From Bacteroidota bacterium (GTDB taxonomy: Bacteria; Bacteroidota; Bacteroidia; Chitinophagales; Chitinophagaceae): DNA of 43,914 nucleotides. The DNA lies in assembly GCA_018267585.1 (NCBI GenBank), contig JAFDYE010000535.1, positions 1 to 43,914 on the forward strand. Reading direction: 5' to 3'. Below the pieces are notes generated by a model. The model saw only the letters and a program-made list of their open reading frames with translations. It did no database searches and was not told the DNA's origin. A program made the translations under genes and the position numbers. Positions 41,973-43,914 of the stretch are shown in pieces; the first letter of the stretch is position 1, and the number at the start of each line of letters is the position of its first letter.

Positions 41973-43914
41973 ATGAAACTAACTCTACCCCTGCTATTAT
42001 TTTCGGCAAGCCTGCTGTCTCTGCCGGGCTATGCGCAATTGAGCAATGGCGGTATATTTGCCCAATTCGGCGTGGACGCGGACACCCGTACCAACTGGGT
42101 GAAATACGGACCTGTCACCGGAGCCATCGCATCGGACGACTGGTTCGCCCCATCCGGGGTCGGTCATAATGTGATCGATACCGCCAAAGCCGCGACCTGG
42201 CGGACTGCGCTATCGGCAGGCTCCAATATCACCTTCAATCAGCGGATGGCGGCGCTCCTTTATGCCAAGGTCGGCGGCACGCTATGGATCGACGCCGTCT
42301 ATGGCAGGGACTTTATCGCCGCGGCAACGCTGAAAGACGCCACTACATTTACTATCGCGAGCAAGAACGGTGACAACCCGACCAAATGGAAAGGCGGGAA
42401 CACCAATATCCCGAACAAGAACGACCTGGCGGACGTCTATGCACATATGCGGAGGGCCGGTACGACCGTACACGACTCACTGTGGTTCTTTACGGGCGTA
42501 TCCACGTTTGGGACCAACGGATCGAGCTATTATGACGTCGAGCTCTATAAGAAATCGCTCGGCTACAACGGGTCAACCGGCACCTTCACCACCGGGGGAA
42601 CGGACGCAGGCCATACGCAGTGGCTTTTCGATGCGGCCGGCAATATCATCCAGACCGGGGACATGATCTTTGCAGTGAGCTTCTCGCCCGGAACGCCGCC
42701 TGTGGTCGACGTCCGCATATGGGTGAGCCAGACGACACTGAGCACGGTCATCCCGGCCTATTTTAATTTTACGGGAGCGTTTGACGGCGCTACGTCGTCC
42801 CCCGTGTATGGGTATGCGTCCATCGTCAGCAAATCGGGCTCGACGGCCTGGGGAGGAGGCATTTCCAACTATTCCGCCTCGGCTACGCAGGACTCGACAT
42901 ATTCCACGCCATGGGGAACCGCCAACTCAACCTTTGGCACCGGCTGGGACCCAAACTATGAGTCCCAGCAGTTCATCGAGATCGGCATGAACCTCACCCG
43001 TATCGGCATCGACCCGGCGCTGTATTCCGCGCTGAGCCCCTGTGACGCGCTATTCTCTAATATATTCTTCAAATCCAGGTCGTCCACTTCGTTCACTTCG
43101 AACCTGCAGGACTTCATGGTGCCCCTGACCTTTACGCGGCCGGCCGTCATGGACTATGGGCTCCGGCCGGACACCCTGCGCTGTAACCACAACCCGGCAA
43201 CGATCACCCTTACCAACAACAGCACCGCGGGTTACTATACATGGCAACAGGTCGGCGGCGATATCTCCGGAGCCAACAGCGACAGCTCACAACTGACGAT
43301 CGACAAGCCCGGGACATATATTGTCAATGCCTCTCCGGCGAACGGTTGTCCTCCCACCAGGACCGATACTATCGTCGTCCCGATCGATACCTTCCCACCC
43401 GTAGCAACCGCGTTTGGCGGGATGTCCAACAATCAGCTGGACCTTTACGGCGGCGACCCGGTAGCCAGCAACTACCCCACTCCGTTCGGCGGCTCTGCCG
43501 GCCTGACCTATAGCTGGACCGGACCGGGCGGTTTTACCTCCAGTCAGCAGAACCCGGTCACGGACACTACCTGGGGGACCTATAATATTACGGTGACGGA
43601 GCTGCGGAATGGCTGTACGGCTACAGCGTCCACGACGCTGCTGGCAAGCATGTTCGAGGTGCTGCTGGCAAACGGCCTGGTGGCCAGCGGTATCTACACC
43701 GCCCCGTCCATCAGCCTGCGCTGGGACAACATCAATACGACGTCCGTCCGGTCCTACACCGTCGAACGGATGGACGCGAACAAGACCTTCCAGCCCCTCG
43801 GCACGGTAGCCGGAAGCGTCAACACCTACATCGACGGCCACCCGCTGTCGGGTGATAATTTCTATCGGATCAGGGCTGTCGCAGACAACGGGGCGGTCTA
43901 TTATTCGACGGTTA
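41973..43914 (+). CDS. Large exported adhesin-like protein (3' end outside window)
   Basis: The ATG at 41973 (MKLTLPLLLFSASLLSLPGYAQ) gives a signal peptide and 647 residues that remain open to the window end. Residues about 23-380 are a beta-rich domain with many aromatic and Asn/Ser residues (GGIFAQFGVDADTRTNWVKYGPVTG, DDWFAPSGVGHNVIDT), of a type seen in long Bacteroidota surface proteins. After this come Ig/PKD-like repeats (DTLRCNHNPATITLTNNSTAGYYTW, LTYSWTGPGGFTSSQQNP) and a fibronectin-like segment (SISLRWDNINTTSVRSYTVER). It very likely ends in a T9SS sorting domain, which is outside the window. Role in adhesion is inferred. Confidence 0.88.
   Translation, partial: MKLTLPLLLFSASLLSLPGYAQLSNGGIFAQFGVDADTRTNWVKYGPVTGAIASDDWFAPSGVGHNVIDTAKAATWRTALSAGSNITFNQRMAALLYAKVGGTLWIDAVYGRDFIAAATLKDATTFTIASKNGDNPTKWKGGNTNIPNKNDLADVYAHMRRAGTTVHDSLWFFTGVSTFGTNGSSYYDVELYKKSLGYNGSTGTFTTGGTDAGHTQWLFDAAGNIIQTGDMIFAVSFSPGTPPVVDVRIWVSQTTLSTVIPAYFNFTGAFDGATSSPVYGYASIVSKSGSTAWGGGISNYSASATQDSTYSTPWGTANSTFGTGWDPNYESQQFIEIGMNLTRIGIDPALYSALSPCDALFSNIFFKSRSSTSFTSNLQDFMVPLTFTRPAVMDYGLRPDTLRCNHNPATITLTNNSTAGYYTWQQVGGDISGANSDSSQLTIDKPGTYIVNASPANGCPPTRTDTIVVPIDTFPPVATAFGGMSNNQLDLYGGDPVASNYPTPFGGSAGLTYSWTGPGGFTSSQQNPVTDTTWGTYNITVTELRNGCTATASTTLLASMFEVLLANGLVASGIYTAPSISLRWDNINTTSVRSYTVERMDANKTFQPLGTVAGSVNTYIDGHPLSGDNFYRIRAVADNGAVYYSTV

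Overview
The window reads as a chromosomal segment of a Bacteroidota bacterium, most likely Chitinophagaceae or a close relative. The evidence is a SusC/SusD pair with an STN-bearing SusC, two ECF sigma/FecR modules, type IX secretion (T9SS) cargo, many lipoproteins with Cys-Lys-Lys or Cys-Asn-Lys after the lipobox, LytTR response regulation, weak Shine-Dalgarno signals and a few TAnnTTTG promoter elements. No rRNA, tRNA, CRISPR array, transposase or phage gene was recognised. The first and last genes run off the window.

Region 1 (1-10638) is metabolic and stress-like. A tight minus-strand operon encodes a PoxB-like thiamine-diphosphate (TPP) enzyme, an enolase-superfamily enzyme of mandelate racemase type and a FAD/Fe-S 2-hydroxyacid oxidoreductase. 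After a strong terminator and a degraded small ORF come a membrane protein with SPW-like and VKOR-like segments, a tail-anchored SDR and a cytosolic GH15 glucoamylase-like enzyme.

Region 2 (10795-14224) holds an SDR that lacks the usual Tyr/Lys pair, its likely AraC-type regulator, an unknown small protein and a DUF1343/NamZ-like exo-muramidase. Region 3 (14347-21059) is co-directional: a TPR-type HisKA_2 sensor kinase, a LytTR response regulator, a large exported protein joining a collagen-like stretch, a GVxG repeat zone and an OmpA peptidoglycan-binding domain, then a small T9SS cargo protein and a PD40 beta-propeller.

Region 4 (21253-30311) is a compact polysaccharide utilisation locus: FecR, SusC, SusD, a LamG lipoprotein and a GH130 lipoprotein on the minus strand, with the ECF sigma gene divergent. 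GH130 points to beta-mannosides. Region 5 (30342-35961) carries small redox, membrane and regulatory genes: fatty acid hydroxylase, haem-binding protein, an AraC regulator beside a DUF417 (RclC-like) protein, flavodoxin, a Crp/Fnr regulator, DoxX and an SDR. The DNA between several of these genes contains inverted or direct repeats that look like operators.

Region 6 (36091-43914) starts with a decayed lipoprotein gene and a hairpin-rich intergenic stretch. It continues with a co-directional cell-surface-signalling set: ECF sigma, FecR, TonB-dependent receptor with a Gly-Asn repeat, DUF4382 lipoprotein, and a large exported adhesin-like protein cut by the window end. The most unusual items are the hairpin-rich leader at 36317-36439, the collagen/OmpA hybrid, the SPW/VKOR membrane protein, and the sigma/FecR/receptor set whose downstream genes are surface proteins rather than SusD or glycosidases.
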